Source: Thiothrix eikelboomii
GTDB taxonomy: Bacteria > Pseudomonadota > Gammaproteobacteria > Thiotrichales > Thiotrichaceae
NCBI RefSeq assembly: GCF_900167255.1
Contig: NZ_FUYB01000017.1
Coordinates: 34,433-98,432, forward strand
Length of the DNA stretch: 64,000 bases
Direction: 5' to 3'
Under the pieces are notes generated by a model. It had not been told where the DNA came from. It did no database searches and saw only the letters and a list, made by a program, of their open reading frames with translations. This document shows, one piece after another, positions 1 to 12,886 of this stretch. The first letter of the stretch is position 1. Each line of letters starts with the position of its first letter. The translations under genes and the position numbers were made by a program.

Positions 1-43
1 TTTGTCAATTGAATTGCGTTGATGAATATCAAAGGATTTCGAA

Positions 44-52
44 TGCTATAAT
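44..52 (+). promoter_or_regulatory. Extended -10 promoter for the IalB-family gene
   Basis: The sequence TGCTATAAT is a perfect extended -10 element (TG, one base, TATAAT), about 40 bases upstream of the start codon at 94. No good -35 hexamer lies 16-18 bases upstream, which fits an extended -10 promoter. A GGAG ribosome binding site at 82-85 precedes the ATG. The assignment rests on the motif alone. Confidence 0.5.
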
Positions 53-93
53 GAAATCCTTACGCACTTAATTATTATAGTGGAGACCAAACC

Positions 94-591
94 ATGAGTT
101 TAAAATTCGGATCATTGATTGCCCTAGCGATGGTTAGCCTAGTGGTCAATAATGCTTATGCGGCAGGGGCTAAACCGGGGCAACGCTTTGGTGATTGGGG
201 GGTTAAATGTGAAGCAGCACCTGACAAAAGTCAGATTTGTTATGTCCAGCAAGTATTATCTGAAAAAAATAGCAAACAGCCTTTAATGATTACTGTCTTA
301 GGCTATGGCAAAGGCAAACCCTTTCCAACCGCTATTTTTGAACTGCCCAAAGGGGTGGATATGAAGCAGGGCGTGCAGTTGAAAGTCGACAAAAACCAAG
401 CCGTCGCCTTCAAAGGTAAATGTGATCAACAAGGTTGTCGAGCCGGCTTTACCTTAGATAATCCAATGATGCAACAAATTTCTAAAGGCCAGCGTGCGCT
501 CTTAGCCTATCGCCCCGGTCCAAATAAAGAGCCAGTTATTCTACCAATTTCTTTAAAAGGCTTAGCGCCCGGCTTGAAAGCTGTTAAATAA
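94..591 (+). CDS. Invasion-associated locus B (IalB) family secreted protein
   Basis: This 165-residue protein begins with a clear signal peptide (hydrophobic residues about 6-20, cleavage probably after the AYA near residue 23), so it should be periplasmic or outer. The mature part starts with the GQRFGDWGVKCE pattern typical of the IalB family. It has paired cysteines (CEAAPDKSQIC and CDQQGC) likely to form disulfides. IalB proteins were named in Bartonella for a role in red-cell invasion, but relatives are widespread in free-living proteobacteria with no known activity, so no virulence role should be inferred. It is a single gene with its own promoter and a shared terminator, convergent with mnmE. 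Family assignment is fairly sure; function is unknown. Confidence 0.8.
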   Translation: MSLKFGSLIALAMVSLVVNNAYAAGAKPGQRFGDWGVKCEAAPDKSQICYVQQVLSEKNSKQPLMITVLGYGKGKPFPTAIFELPKGVDMKQGVQLKVDKNQAVAFKGKCDQQGCRAGFTLDNPMMQQISKGQRALLAYRPGPNKEPVILPISLKGLAPGLKAVK

Positions 592-612
592 CGAATGTAG
601 AGATCAACTTTC

Positions 613-648
613 TTATACCCCAGTATCTTCAAAATTATTGGGGTATAA
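613..648. terminator. Bidirectional terminator hairpin between ialB-like gene and mnmE
   Basis: A perfect 10-base inverted repeat (TTATACCCCA at 613-622, TGGGGTATAA at 639-648) with a 16-base loop lies between two convergent genes. The stem flanks are A/T-rich on both sides, so it could terminate transcription from either direction. The call is inferred from structure and position. Confidence 0.6.
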
Positions 649-683
649 ACTGAACTCTGGCTACTTTGGCTTTTAAGTCTTAG

Positions 684-2030
684 CTATTTACCGATGCAAA
701 AAGAACTAAATATTTCCCCCAATAAATCATCGGAAGTAAACTTACCTGTAATTTGCCCTAAAGCATCTTGAGCCAAGCGTAATTCTTCAGCCATTAATTC
801 ACCGGCATTAAACACCAATAATTGCTCTTCAGCCCGCTCAACCGCCGCTTGTGTGGTGTGCAAAGCGTGCAAATGCCGCCGCCTTGCTATGAAACTATCT
901 TCACGCTCCCCTTGAAACCCCATACAAGCTTTTAACTCTGCTTTAAGAACCTCAAGGCCTAAATCATGCTTGGCTGAAATATAAATATGCTGCCCTTGTT
1001 TACCTGCTGCCTTACCCGTTAAATCCACTTTATTATGCACGGTTAACACCGGAATCTGCGTCGGCAGCTTGCTCAGAATCGCTTGATGCGCTTCCTGATC
1101 CGCCTCAGCCTCCACTTGAGTATCATCGACTAGCAATAACACTAAATCCGCTTTTTCAATTTCACGCCAAGCGCGTTCGATCCCAAGTTTTTCTACCGGA
1201 TCAGTACTTTCACGTAAACCTGCCGTATCCACGATATGCAAAGGCATACCTTCTAGATTAATCCGCTCACGTAATACATCACGGGTTGTACCTGCAATTT
1301 CGGTGACAATCGCGGTTTCTTGTCCGGCTAAGGCATTTAATAAGCTTGATTTTCCGGCGTTCGGTCGCCCGACGATAACAAGATGCATACCCTCACGTAA
1401 CAAACTACCCTGTTGAGCTTTATGAAAAATAGCGGCTAATTGCTGTTTAATCATGGCTAAACGTGTGGTTACCGCTGAATCTGCTAAGAAATCAAGATCC
1501 TCATCAGGAAAATCCAGTGCAGCTTCCACATAGACTCTTAATTCAATTAAAGCGCTGAGTAACTTATCCACTGCCTGTGAAAAACTACCTTGTAAAGAGC
1601 GCAGCGCCGAACGAGCAGCTTGTTCAGAACTAGAGTCGATCAGATCAGCAATAGCCTCGGCTTGTACTAAATCAAGTTTATTATTTAAAAAAGCACGCTC
1701 AGAAAACTCTCCGGGACGGGCTAAACGTGCACCTAATTCAAGGCAGCGCTTCAACACCATGTCTAACACGACCACACCACCATGCCCTTGTAGCTCAAGA
1801 ACATCTTCGCCAGTAAAGGAGTATGGGGCTGGGAAAAATAAAGCTAGGCCATCGTCTAAAATTGAGCCATCTTGAGCACGAAATAAACGGTGCTGAGCTA
1901 TACGTGGGGATGGTAGTTGACCCAACAAAGGCTCAGCCAACTTCGTGAGATCATGACCTGAGATACGAACAACACCAATGCCACCCCGTCCAAGGGGGGT
2001 GGCTATCGCAGCAATTGTTTCGGTACTCAT
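684..2030 (-). CDS. mnmE: tRNA uridine-5-carboxymethylaminomethyl modification GTPase MnmE
   Basis: MnmE, with MnmG, installs the carboxymethylaminomethyl group on the wobble uridine of certain tRNAs. The 448-residue length is normal. The N-terminal formyl-tetrahydrofolate-binding domain occupies about residues 1-118. A GTPase domain embedded in a helical domain shows G1 GRPNAGKS (221-228), G2 TTRD (248-251), G3 DTAG (268-271) and G4 NKVD (333-336). The protein ends in the diagnostic CIGK, whose cysteine is the family hallmark. It lies 6 bases downstream of yidC in the rpmH-rnpA-yidC-mnmE cluster, as in many gammaproteobacteria. Nothing is missing. Confidence 0.98.
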   Translation of the reverse strand: MSTETIAAIATPLGRGGIGVVRISGHDLTKLAEPLLGQLPSPRIAQHRLFRAQDGSILDDGLALFFPAPYSFTGEDVLELQGHGGVVVLDMVLKRCLELGARLARPGEFSERAFLNNKLDLVQAEAIADLIDSSSEQAARSALRSLQGSFSQAVDKLLSALIELRVYVEAALDFPDEDLDFLADSAVTTRLAMIKQQLAAIFHKAQQGSLLREGMHLVIVGRPNAGKSSLLNALAGQETAIVTEIAGTTRDVLRERINLEGMPLHIVDTAGLRESTDPVEKLGIERAWREIEKADLVLLLVDDTQVEAEADQEAHQAILSKLPTQIPVLTVHNKVDLTGKAAGKQGQHIYISAKHDLGLEVLKAELKACMGFQGEREDSFIARRRHLHALHTTQAAVERAEEQLLVFNAGELMAEELRLAQDALGQITGKFTSDDLLGEIFSSFCIGK

Positions 2031-2036
2031 CGCGAG

Positions 2037-3722
2037 TTAAGCATGTCCTACAATCTTTTTATTAATAACCCACTGTTGCGCAATGGATAAAACGTTATTC
2101 ACCACCCAATACAAGACTAAACCGGCAGGAAACCACAGGAACATAAAGGTGAAAATAATCGGTAGGAACTGGAAGATCTTCTGCTGAATCGGATCCATCT
2201 GCGGTGGATTGAGCTTTTGTTGGAAAAACATGCTCGCCCCCATTAGTAAAGGCAGAACGAAATAAGGATCCATGATGGATAAGTCTTTATACCATAAGAT
2301 CCAAGGCGCTTGGCGCAACTCTACACTTTCTAACAGCACCCAATACAAGCCCATAAAGACTGGAATTTGAATCAGAATCGGTAAACATCCGCCTAATGGA
2401 TTGATTTTTTCCTTTTTATACAGCTCCATCATCGCTTTTTGCTTAGCTTGAGGATCACTAGAAAAACGCTCATTAATTTCCTTCATTTTTGGCGCTGCGG
2501 CTTTCATTTTAGCCATCGACTTATAGCTAGCCGCAGATGGCCAGAAGAATAAGATTTTAATGAAGAGCGTCAACAGAATAATCGTCCAACCCCAATTACC
2601 CACAAATGAATGGATGGCCTGCATCACCCAGAAAATGGGCTTAGAGACGAAGGCAAAAATGCCGTAGTCAACCGTCAAATCCAAACCCTTAGCAATGGCT
2701 TCGAGGTCATCTTGCATTTTCGGTCCTACCCAAAGTTGGCTAGTAAACAGACCACTCGTACCTGGGGCAATTTCCTTCACAGGGCTACGGACACCTAAAA
2801 TATAGTTAGGAACACCCATTTGTTGGTTTTCCATACTGTAATAGGTATTTTGCTGATCTTGCGGTGGAATCCAAGCACTGATGAAATAGTGCTCTAACAT
2901 ACTCACCCAGCCGCCGGTAGCAGTCTCTGTCAAAGACTCCTTCATATCAGTAAAACTAATCTTTTTATATTTATCCTCAGCGTAATAAGCACCACCTACA
3001 AAGGCCTGCACACCGCTGGTTAAAAAGTTATTATTAACATGACTTGGACCATGCTTTAATTGACGATATTCAGAACCAATCCATGCTTGGCTTGAGTTGT
3101 TTTGGACTTCCTCTTCTAAAACAAGATCAAAACTGCCACGTTTCAAGCGATAACGTTTCGTGACAACTAAGCCATTAGGACCTTGCCACACGAGCGGTAA
3201 AACCACTTCGTTTTGATCAGGCGCTAGCAGGTATTCAGTTTTTTCTGCGGTAAAATCGGCCAAGTGATTGGGTGCTAAACCATCAACCGTTTGGCCATTG
3301 ACCGGCTGATGCTGTAAGCCAGACTGTGCAACATAATTGCGCCCATTGAGATCCAGAATCCGCACGGGCTTATCCTTCTCCTCAAGGCTCACCGGATAAG
3401 TTAACAAATCTGCCGCGACAATATCACCGCCCTTCGTACTGATCTGTAAATCTAACACATCACTTTTAATACGAATAATTTGCCCCGCCCCACTCACACT
3501 GGTGGCAGAACCACTGACATTAGGTACAGGCGGTACAGCTGGTGCACCCGCTGCTGAGGTGGTCTGTGTAGGCACTGAACTAGACGCCGGGTTCGACTGG
3601 CTCGATTGTGTACTAGAAGGTGCTAGAGGTTTCGGTGCATGATCTTGTTGCCAGCTAGTCCATAACAAAAACCCCAAAAAGATCAGGGTCAGGTACAGAA
3701 ACGGGCGTTGGGAATCCATCAT
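2037..3722 (-). CDS. yidC: Membrane protein insertase YidC
   Basis: YidC inserts and folds inner-membrane proteins, alone or with SecYEG. The 561-residue protein has the Gram-negative layout: an N-terminal membrane helix (about 7-23), a Pro/Ser/Thr-rich linker, a large periplasmic beta-domain (about 80-350), then a C-terminal bundle of five membrane helices from about 355 with the cytoplasmic coiled-coil loop KMKAAAPKMKEINERF. The groove residue that is Arg in E. coli (R366) appears as Lys here (LFIKILFF). The charge is kept and the change is probably harmless. YidD, usually encoded between rnpA and yidC, is absent; only 32 bases separate the two genes. Confidence 0.98.
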   Translation of the reverse strand: MMDSQRPFLYLTLIFLGFLLWTSWQQDHAPKPLAPSSTQSSQSNPASSSVPTQTTSAAGAPAVPPVPNVSGSATSVSGAGQIIRIKSDVLDLQISTKGGDIVAADLLTYPVSLEEKDKPVRILDLNGRNYVAQSGLQHQPVNGQTVDGLAPNHLADFTAEKTEYLLAPDQNEVVLPLVWQGPNGLVVTKRYRLKRGSFDLVLEEEVQNNSSQAWIGSEYRQLKHGPSHVNNNFLTSGVQAFVGGAYYAEDKYKKISFTDMKESLTETATGGWVSMLEHYFISAWIPPQDQQNTYYSMENQQMGVPNYILGVRSPVKEIAPGTSGLFTSQLWVGPKMQDDLEAIAKGLDLTVDYGIFAFVSKPIFWVMQAIHSFVGNWGWTIILLTLFIKILFFWPSAASYKSMAKMKAAAPKMKEINERFSSDPQAKQKAMMELYKKEKINPLGGCLPILIQIPVFMGLYWVLLESVELRQAPWILWYKDLSIMDPYFVLPLLMGASMFFQQKLNPPQMDPIQQKIFQFLPIIFTFMFLWFPAGLVLYWVVNNVLSIAQQWVINKKIVGHA

Positions 3723-3754
3723 GATTCAATCCAATTTATTGGGGAGTTAAAGCT

Positions 3755-4144
3755 TTAAACGGTCAATTTGGCTTGAGGAGTTGTTTTTAAAGCAGGATAT
3801 AATCTGCTTAATTGCTCCCATAAGATGTCAAGCTGCTGCAGTATAGCAGCGTTGTTAAGTTGTGCCACCTCAGACTGTGTGATGATCACCATATCTAGTC
3901 TTGGTAGCTGCTCGCGATGCAAACGAAAACTTTCACGTGTCAAACGTTTCACTCGGTTACGATCAACCGCATGCTTCAATGAACGCTTAGACAAGGCAAA
4001 ACCGAGTCTAGCCTGCGAGCTAGAGCTTTCGCGCACACGAGCAAATAAGCCTTGAACCTGAACACGCCGATGCAAACCTCGTTCAAATACATATTGAAAC
4101 TCACTAGGTCGTGTCAGACGACAGGTGCGCGGATAAGAGGCCAC
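3755..4144 (-). CDS. rnpA: Ribonuclease P protein component
   Basis: RnpA is the protein subunit of RNase P; it helps the catalytic RNA bind and cleave pre-tRNA 5' leaders. The 129-residue basic protein carries the signature RNRVKRLTRESFR near residues 57-69 and the N-terminal RLTRPSEFQYVF motif. It lies 14 bases downstream of rpmH, the usual partner, and is probably co-transcribed with rpmH and yidC. Assignment is secure from motif, size and context. Confidence 0.96.
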   Translation of the reverse strand: MASYPRTCRLTRPSEFQYVFERGLHRRVQVQGLFARVRESSSSQARLGFALSKRSLKHAVDRNRVKRLTRESFRLHREQLPRLDMVIITQSEVAQLNNAAILQQLDILWEQLSRLYPALKTTPQAKLTV

Positions 4145-4158
4145 GCTAAATCTAAAGT

Positions 4159-4293
4159 TTATGGAATTAGATTTTTACGACCCTTAGCACGACGAGCACT
4201 TAGAATTTTACGGCCATCAGCAGTACTCATCCGCGCACGGAAACCTTGTTTACGTGCATGACGTAAATTACTAGGTTGGAAGGTTCTTTTCAT
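4159..4293 (-). CDS. rpmH: 50S ribosomal protein L34
   Basis: L34 is a 44-residue, very basic ribosomal protein. The start was set at the ATG at 4293 because the protein then begins [19 protein letters not shown], the near-universal L34 start. The reading frame is open further upstream, but that extension has no L34 similarity. The gene opens the leftward rpmH-rnpA-yidC-mnmE cluster, divergent from dnaA, which is the classic arrangement beside oriC. Confidence 0.98.
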   Translation of the reverse strand: MKRTFQPSNLRHARKQGFRARMSTADGRKILSARRAKGRKNLIP

Positions 4294-4422
4294 TGCAATA
4301 CACCAACAAATAATTGAAATAAAATCGGCTTCACTGGACTTGACTGCAAACAAATGCCTTAGCCCAGTCGCCAAAAGGTCAGGCAAATTACTTGATAAGT
4401 CTATTTTTGTCAAGTAAACAGC

Positions 4423-4476
4423 TTATCCACAAACAAAGTTCTTAGCTTGTGGATAACTTCGTGCACGCCTTATAAT
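4423..4476 (+). promoter_or_regulatory. dnaA promoter with two DnaA boxes (probable autoregulation)
   Basis: Two perfect 9-base DnaA boxes flank the likely dnaA promoter: TTATCCACA at 4423-4431 and its inverse TGTGGATAA at 4448-4456. A TATAAT -10 lies at 4471-4476, and TTGTGG at 4447-4452 sits 18 bases upstream as a weak -35. The second box covers the -35, so DnaA binding there should repress its own gene, as known in other bacteria; this is inference. The rpmH-dnaA gap (4294-4532) could also carry origin function, as one of the two Pseudomonas origins does. No small gene was recognised in the gap. Confidence 0.6.
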
Positions 4477-4532
4477 AAGCTTCATCCATTCCTACTATTT
4501 TTTTCCTGTTCACCACCACGGGACGCTGTTTT

Positions 4533-5945
4533 ATGCTTTGGCAACAATGCCTGACTCAACTTGAACATGAATTTCCTAGCCAAGAAATCAATACTTGGTT
4601 AAGAAGCTTACATGCAGTTGAAAAACCCAAAGCACTCTATTTGCTTGCCCCCAATCCGATTGTTTTACAACATATCCATGAGATTTTTTTGCCACATATC
4701 TTAAGACATGTGCGTAATTTATCAGGCGATCACAGTTTCGATGTCATGTTGCAAATTGGATCACGCAGTGCACCCAAACCCTTGCCTAAGCCTCCAGTTA
4801 CAGCCGTCAGTGCTCATCCGTCCCCTGTTGCGCCGCCGACGAGCACTGCGGCCGTGGTTAATCATCCGCTCAACAGTGCCGATTTAAATCTGCTCACACC
4901 TGCAGCTGCCTCAGAGCGATTTGTGAATGCCTTGAATATCAAAATGACGTTTGAAAATTTTGTCGAAGGTAAATCGAATCAATTAGCACGCGCCGCTGCT
5001 TTACAAGTAGGGGAGCATCCGGGTTCTTCCTATAATCCATTGTTTTTATATGGCGGAGTGGGCCTAGGGAAAACTCATTTAATGCATGCAATTGGCAACT
5101 GTATTCTTAAAGCCAATCCTGAGGCACATGTCTTATATGTTTATGCAGAAAGATTTGTGAATGATATGGTGAATGCTTTACGTACCTCACGTATTGAAGA
5201 GTTTAAACAGCATTATCGCAGTGTTGATGCTTTATTAATTGATGACATTCAGTTTTTTGCTAATAAAGATCGTTCAATGGAGGAGTTTTTTCATACTTTC
5301 AACGCTTTATTAGAAGGGCAAAAACAAATTATTTTAACCAGTGATCGTTATCCTCGTGATGTAGAGGGCTTAGATGATCGCTTGCGTTCACGTTTTAATT
5401 GGGGTTTGACCATGCAAATCGAACCCCCAGATTTAGAAACACGAGTAGCGATCTTACGCAAGAAAGCTGAAGATCATGAGTTGTATTTACCAAAGGATAT
5501 TGCATTTTTTATTGCTAAGCACTTCCGTTCAAATATTCGTGATTTAGAAGGTGCTTTGCAGCGAGTGATTGCGAGTATGCGTTTACGCTGTATCCAAGAT
5601 ATCAATATGGACTTTGTACATGATGTCTTACGTGATCAACTCGCCAGCCAAGATAAAATGGTGTCGATTAGCAATATCAAGAAAACGGTCGCTAAGTACT
5701 ATAATGTACGTATCACTGAAATGGATTCTAAGCGCCGTACCCGTTCGGTCGCACGTCCACGGCAAGTGGCGATGGCTTTAGCCAAAGAGTTGACTAGTCA
5801 TAGTTTGCCAGAAATTGGCACTGAATTTGGCGGGCGTGACCATACCACGGTACTCCATGCCTGTCGAAAAATTGTTGAATTACGGGAGTCTGATCCACGT
5901 ATGGAGGAAGACTATCGGATTCTAATACGGAGTCTAACAAGTTAG
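4533..5945 (+). CDS. dnaA: Chromosomal replication initiator DnaA
   Basis: DnaA binds DnaA boxes at oriC, melts the origin and loads the replicative helicase. The 470-residue protein has domain I (about 1-75, starting MLWQQCLTQLE), a variable Pro/Ala-rich linker (about 80-125), and an AAA+ ATPase domain with Walker A GGVGLGKTH (174-182), Walker B ALLIDDIQFF (about 233-242) and the sensor/arginine-finger region LDDRLRSRF. The C-terminal DNA-binding domain carries the signature GGRDHTTVLHACRKI. Gene position and flanking DnaA boxes agree. The protein is complete. Confidence 0.99.
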   Translation: MLWQQCLTQLEHEFPSQEINTWLRSLHAVEKPKALYLLAPNPIVLQHIHEIFLPHILRHVRNLSGDHSFDVMLQIGSRSAPKPLPKPPVTAVSAHPSPVAPPTSTAAVVNHPLNSADLNLLTPAAASERFVNALNIKMTFENFVEGKSNQLARAAALQVGEHPGSSYNPLFLYGGVGLGKTHLMHAIGNCILKANPEAHVLYVYAERFVNDMVNALRTSRIEEFKQHYRSVDALLIDDIQFFANKDRSMEEFFHTFNALLEGQKQIILTSDRYPRDVEGLDDRLRSRFNWGLTMQIEPPDLETRVAILRKKAEDHELYLPKDIAFFIAKHFRSNIRDLEGALQRVIASMRLRCIQDINMDFVHDVLRDQLASQDKMVSISNIKKTVAKYYNVRITEMDSKRRTRSVARPRQVAMALAKELTSHSLPEIGTEFGGRDHTTVLHACRKIVELRESDPRMEEDYRILIRSLTS

Positions 5946-6145
5946 GGATAAGTATAGGGATAATTAGGGGGAAAACCTGTGGATAACTTTGGAGGTGAAT
6001 ATCATCCACATCTTATCCACAGCTTAATCCCCTAGTTGCTCAAGGAACAGTTCATGCGCTAATTTCTTTTAAAAGCATTTACTTAGACTACTTATCCACA
6101 GAAAATGTTAGCCTTATTATTACTATAGATAAGATATATATCTAA
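5946..6145. other. oriC: Candidate replication origin oriC (dnaA-dnaN intergenic region)
   Basis: This 200-base gap holds three perfect DnaA boxes: TGTGGATAA at 5978-5986, TTATCCACA at 6013-6021 and TTATCCACA at 6092-6100. There is also a one-mismatch box TCATCCACA at 6002-6010. Next to the last box is a very A/T-rich stretch (about 6105-6143) suitable as the unwinding element. Box cluster plus A/T-rich tract between dnaA and dnaN is the standard oriC layout. The rpmH-dnaA gap with two more boxes is the alternative or a second part of a bipartite origin. Confidence 0.75.
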
Positions 6146-7255
6146 ATGAAATTAATACAGACTCGGGAAACTTTACTAGAAGCCTTACAAGCAACCTTAG
6201 GTGCTATCGAGAAGCGTAACACCTCAGCCATTTTAGAAAATGTACTGTTAACAATCGCGAACAGTCGTAGTCATTGGCGAGGCACTGACCTTGAGCTAGA
6301 GATTGCTAGCTCAAGCTTGGTGATAGATGCTATACCAGGTTCTATTACCCTTCCGGCACGAAAATTGGCCGATATTTGCAAGTCTTTACCGACAGAAAGC
6401 TTAATTACGATTGAAGTTTTAGATAATCAGCGTGCTTTAGTGAGTTGTGGGCGCAGTCGTTTTGAATTAGCCACTTTACCCGCGCAGGACTTTCCAAGTT
6501 TAGATGATTTGGGTGAAAGTTATCAATTTGAATTACCTGAAGCTGATTTAAAGGTTTTACTGGATAGTACGGCATTTGCAATGGCGAATCAGGATGTGCG
6601 CTATTATTTAAATGGTCTGCTACTTGAATTGGCGCCTACTTATTTACGCACTGTTTCTACCGATGGACATCGTTTATCCCTCTATACTTATCCACAGGAA
6701 ACTCCACTTGTGGATAGTTTAGTGCAGTTTATTTTACCACGCAAAGGCGTCGTTGAACTGACGCGCTTATTACGCAGTGATGCTAAAACCCCCGTTACTT
6801 TACAAATTAGTCAGAACCACTTAAGAGTACAGCTGGATCAGCTCCAATTCACGACTAAATTGGTAGATGGACGCTATCCAGATTATCAAGCGGCTGTTCC
6901 TGCTAAAGGCCGAATCAGTATTGAGGTAGATCGCAAAGCCTTCAAAGACATGCTGACTCGAGTTGCGATTTTATCGAATGAAAAATTTCGAGGTGTACGC
7001 TTGAGTTTGCAGCCAAATGTTTTAATCGTGCAATCGAATAATCCTGAGCAAGAAACCGCTCAAGATGAATTAGATATTAATTATCAAGGTGAGGATTTTA
7101 ATATTGGATTTAATGTTAACTATCTATTGGATGCGATTAATCATATTAACCACGACAGCATTATCTTGCAGCTAAACTCGCCAGAGAGTAGTGCGTTGGT
7201 GACTGATCCACAGGATGAAGCGATTCGTAATGTCATTATGCCGATTCGTTTATAG
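6146..7255 (+). CDS. dnaN: DNA polymerase III sliding clamp, beta subunit
   Basis: The beta clamp is a ring-shaped dimer that tethers polymerase III to DNA. The 369-residue length matches the family (366 in E. coli). Three clamp subdomains are recognisable: the start MKLIQTRETLLEALQ, the middle RYYLNGLLLEL segment with TVSTDGHRLSLY, and the C-terminal end RNVIMPIRL that closes the protein-binding pocket. Two DnaA-box-like sequences (6688-6696 perfect, 6710-6718 one mismatch) fall inside the coding region. The gene lies between dnaA and recF as expected. Confidence 0.99.
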   Translation: MKLIQTRETLLEALQATLGAIEKRNTSAILENVLLTIANSRSHWRGTDLELEIASSSLVIDAIPGSITLPARKLADICKSLPTESLITIEVLDNQRALVSCGRSRFELATLPAQDFPSLDDLGESYQFELPEADLKVLLDSTAFAMANQDVRYYLNGLLLELAPTYLRTVSTDGHRLSLYTYPQETPLVDSLVQFILPRKGVVELTRLLRSDAKTPVTLQISQNHLRVQLDQLQFTTKLVDGRYPDYQAAVPAKGRISIEVDRKAFKDMLTRVAILSNEKFRGVRLSLQPNVLIVQSNNPEQETAQDELDINYQGEDFNIGFNVNYLLDAINHINHDSIILQLNSPESSALVTDPQDEAIRNVIMPIRL

Positions 7256-7263
7256 GTCAAGCT

Positions 7264-10796
<3,533 letters not shown>

Positions 10797-10849
10797 AGTT
10801 TCACGTGGAACATCCCATCAGTCATAGCGAACAAGTGATAGGTAAGTAT

Positions 10850-12886
10850 ATGAGTAACCCCTTATTAGCCGTAGGCGAGCTACCCAATTTTAGTTCAATT
10901 CGAGCTGAACATGTTGAGCCTGCTTTAGAGCAAGTATTGGATGAAAACCGCCAATGGTTAACTCAGCGTTTGCAAGAGACTGTGCAGCCTTCTTGGGATA
11001 ATTTGATTTATCCTTTAGATGAGGCAGGTGATCGTTTAGAACGGGTATGGTCACCTGTCAGTCATTTGAATGCAGTCGCGAATACAGAATCGCTACGTTT
11101 AGCCTACAATGCCTGCCTGCCTAAGCTTAGTGATTATCATACTGAAATGGGACAAAACCAAGCCTTGTATGAAGCAGTTAAGGCAGTTGTTGAAACCGAA
11201 CAACAACTGGATTTAAGCCAGCAATATGCTTTACAAAGAAGCTTACTCTCCTTTCGTTTGAGCGGTGTCGCTTTAGCTGAGGATAAAAAACAACGTTATC
11301 GTGAAATTAGCCAACTGCTTTCGAGCTTAAGCTCGAAGTATTCGGACAATATCCTCGATGCTACCAATGCTTGGTTTAAACAAGTCACTCAGCTCGATGA
11401 ACTCAAGGGGATTCCTGAGTCTGGTTTGGAGATGGCTCAACAAGCTGCTCAGCAGCGTGACTTAAAGGGCTGGGTATTTACCTTGGATTTTCCTAGCTAT
11501 TATTCAGTGCTGGCTTATGCGGATAATCGTGAATTACGGGCGGAATTATACCGTGCCTATACCACTCGTGCTTCCGAGTTAGGGTCTAATCCGGCTTGGG
11601 ATAATACTCAGACCATGCGAGATATTTTGCGTCTACGCCAAGAAGAGGCTGAGCTTTTAGGTTTTGCGAATTATGCAGAATTGTCTTTAGCCATGAAGAT
11701 GGCCGATACCACCCAAGAAGTGGTCGAATTCTTAATGGACTTGGCCAAACGTAGCAAACCTTTTGCCGAACGAGAGTTTGCAGAGGTAAAGGCCTTTGCT
11801 CAGGAGCAGCTTGGGATGGCTGAGGTTCAAGCCTGGGATGTCACTTATATCAGTGAGAAAATGAAAGAGGCTCGGTTTGATTTTTCTGACGAGGATTTAA
11901 AGCCTTATTTTCCAGTGAGTCAAGTGATTCAAGGTTTATTTAGTTTAGTCGAACGTCTGTATCAAGTGCGGATTCAACAAGCCACCGAAGTTGATATTTG
12001 GCATCCAGAGGTAAGCTTCTATCAAGTGTTTGATGCGGATGGGAGTTTGCGAGCTGAATTCTATTTAGATTTATACGCTCGCCAGCACAAGCGTGGTGGT
12101 GCATGGATGAGTGACTATTGTGGTCGTTTTAAGCGTAAAGAGAGCATACAAATTCCTGTTGCCTTCATGACTTGTAATGGTACCCCACCTGTGGGTGATA
12201 AGCCTGCACTGTTTACCCATGATGAAGTGGTTACTCTCTTTCATGAGTTTGGGCATGGTCTGCACCATATGCTCACGACCGTAGACTATCCCGATATTGC
12301 TGGGATTAATGGGGTGGAATGGGATGCTGTGGAACTGCCAAGTCAGTTCATGGAAAATTGGTGTTGGGAACCTGAAGTGTTAAAGATGATTTCTGGGCAT
12401 TGGCAAACTGCCGAGCCATTGCCTGCTGAGCTATTTAATAAAATGCAAGCTGCCCGCCACTTTCAAACAGCCATGATGATGGTGCGTCAGTTGGAGTTTG
12501 CCTTATTTGATATGCGTTTGCACATGGATCCTCGAGCGGCTGAACCAGGGCATTTAGAGCAGATTCAAGCTGAAGTGCGTGATGAAGTAGCCGTTATAAC
12601 CCCCCCTGCTTTCAATCGAATGGCACATAGTTTCTCGCATATTTTTGCGGGTGGTTATGCCGCTGGTTATTACAGTTATAAATGGGCGGAAGTACTTTCT
12701 GCGGATGCTTATGCACGCTTTGAGGAGGAAGGTTTATTCTCTGCTGAAGTAGGGCAAGCGTTTTTAGCAGAGATTTTACAGGTGGGAGGCTCTCGTCCTG
12801 CGATGGAGTCTTTTATAGCCTTTCGTGGCCGTAAACCACAAATTGAGGCTCTGTTACGCCATAGTGGTTTGGTTCGAGCAGCTTGA
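10850..12886 (+). CDS. prlC: Oligopeptidase A (M3 metallopeptidase)
   Basis: Oligopeptidase A is a cytoplasmic zinc peptidase that degrades signal-peptide remnants and other short peptides. The HEFGH zinc motif lies in TLFHEFGHGLHHML, with the downstream glutamate ligand region NGVEWDAVELPSQFMENW. From the ATG at 10850 the protein is 678 residues, the normal family length, and begins MSNPLLAVGELPNFSSI like known PrlC proteins. AGGTAAG just upstream is a good ribosome binding site. An in-frame GTG at 10805 would add 15 unconserved residues and is rejected. The stop overlaps the TTG start of the next gene. Confidence 0.95.
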   Translation: MSNPLLAVGELPNFSSIRAEHVEPALEQVLDENRQWLTQRLQETVQPSWDNLIYPLDEAGDRLERVWSPVSHLNAVANTESLRLAYNACLPKLSDYHTEMGQNQALYEAVKAVVETEQQLDLSQQYALQRSLLSFRLSGVALAEDKKQRYREISQLLSSLSSKYSDNILDATNAWFKQVTQLDELKGIPESGLEMAQQAAQQRDLKGWVFTLDFPSYYSVLAYADNRELRAELYRAYTTRASELGSNPAWDNTQTMRDILRLRQEEAELLGFANYAELSLAMKMADTTQEVVEFLMDLAKRSKPFAEREFAEVKAFAQEQLGMAEVQAWDVTYISEKMKEARFDFSDEDLKPYFPVSQVIQGLFSLVERLYQVRIQQATEVDIWHPEVSFYQVFDADGSLRAEFYLDLYARQHKRGGAWMSDYCGRFKRKESIQIPVAFMTCNGTPPVGDKPALFTHDEVVTLFHEFGHGLHHMLTTVDYPDIAGINGVEWDAVELPSQFMENWCWEPEVLKMISGHWQTAEPLPAELFNKMQAARHFQTAMMMVRQLEFALFDMRLHMDPRAAEPGHLEQIQAEVRDEVAVITPPAFNRMAHSFSHIFAGGYAAGYYSYKWAEVLSADAYARFEEEGLFSAEVGQAFLAEILQVGGSRPAMESFIAFRGRKPQIEALLRHSGLVRAA

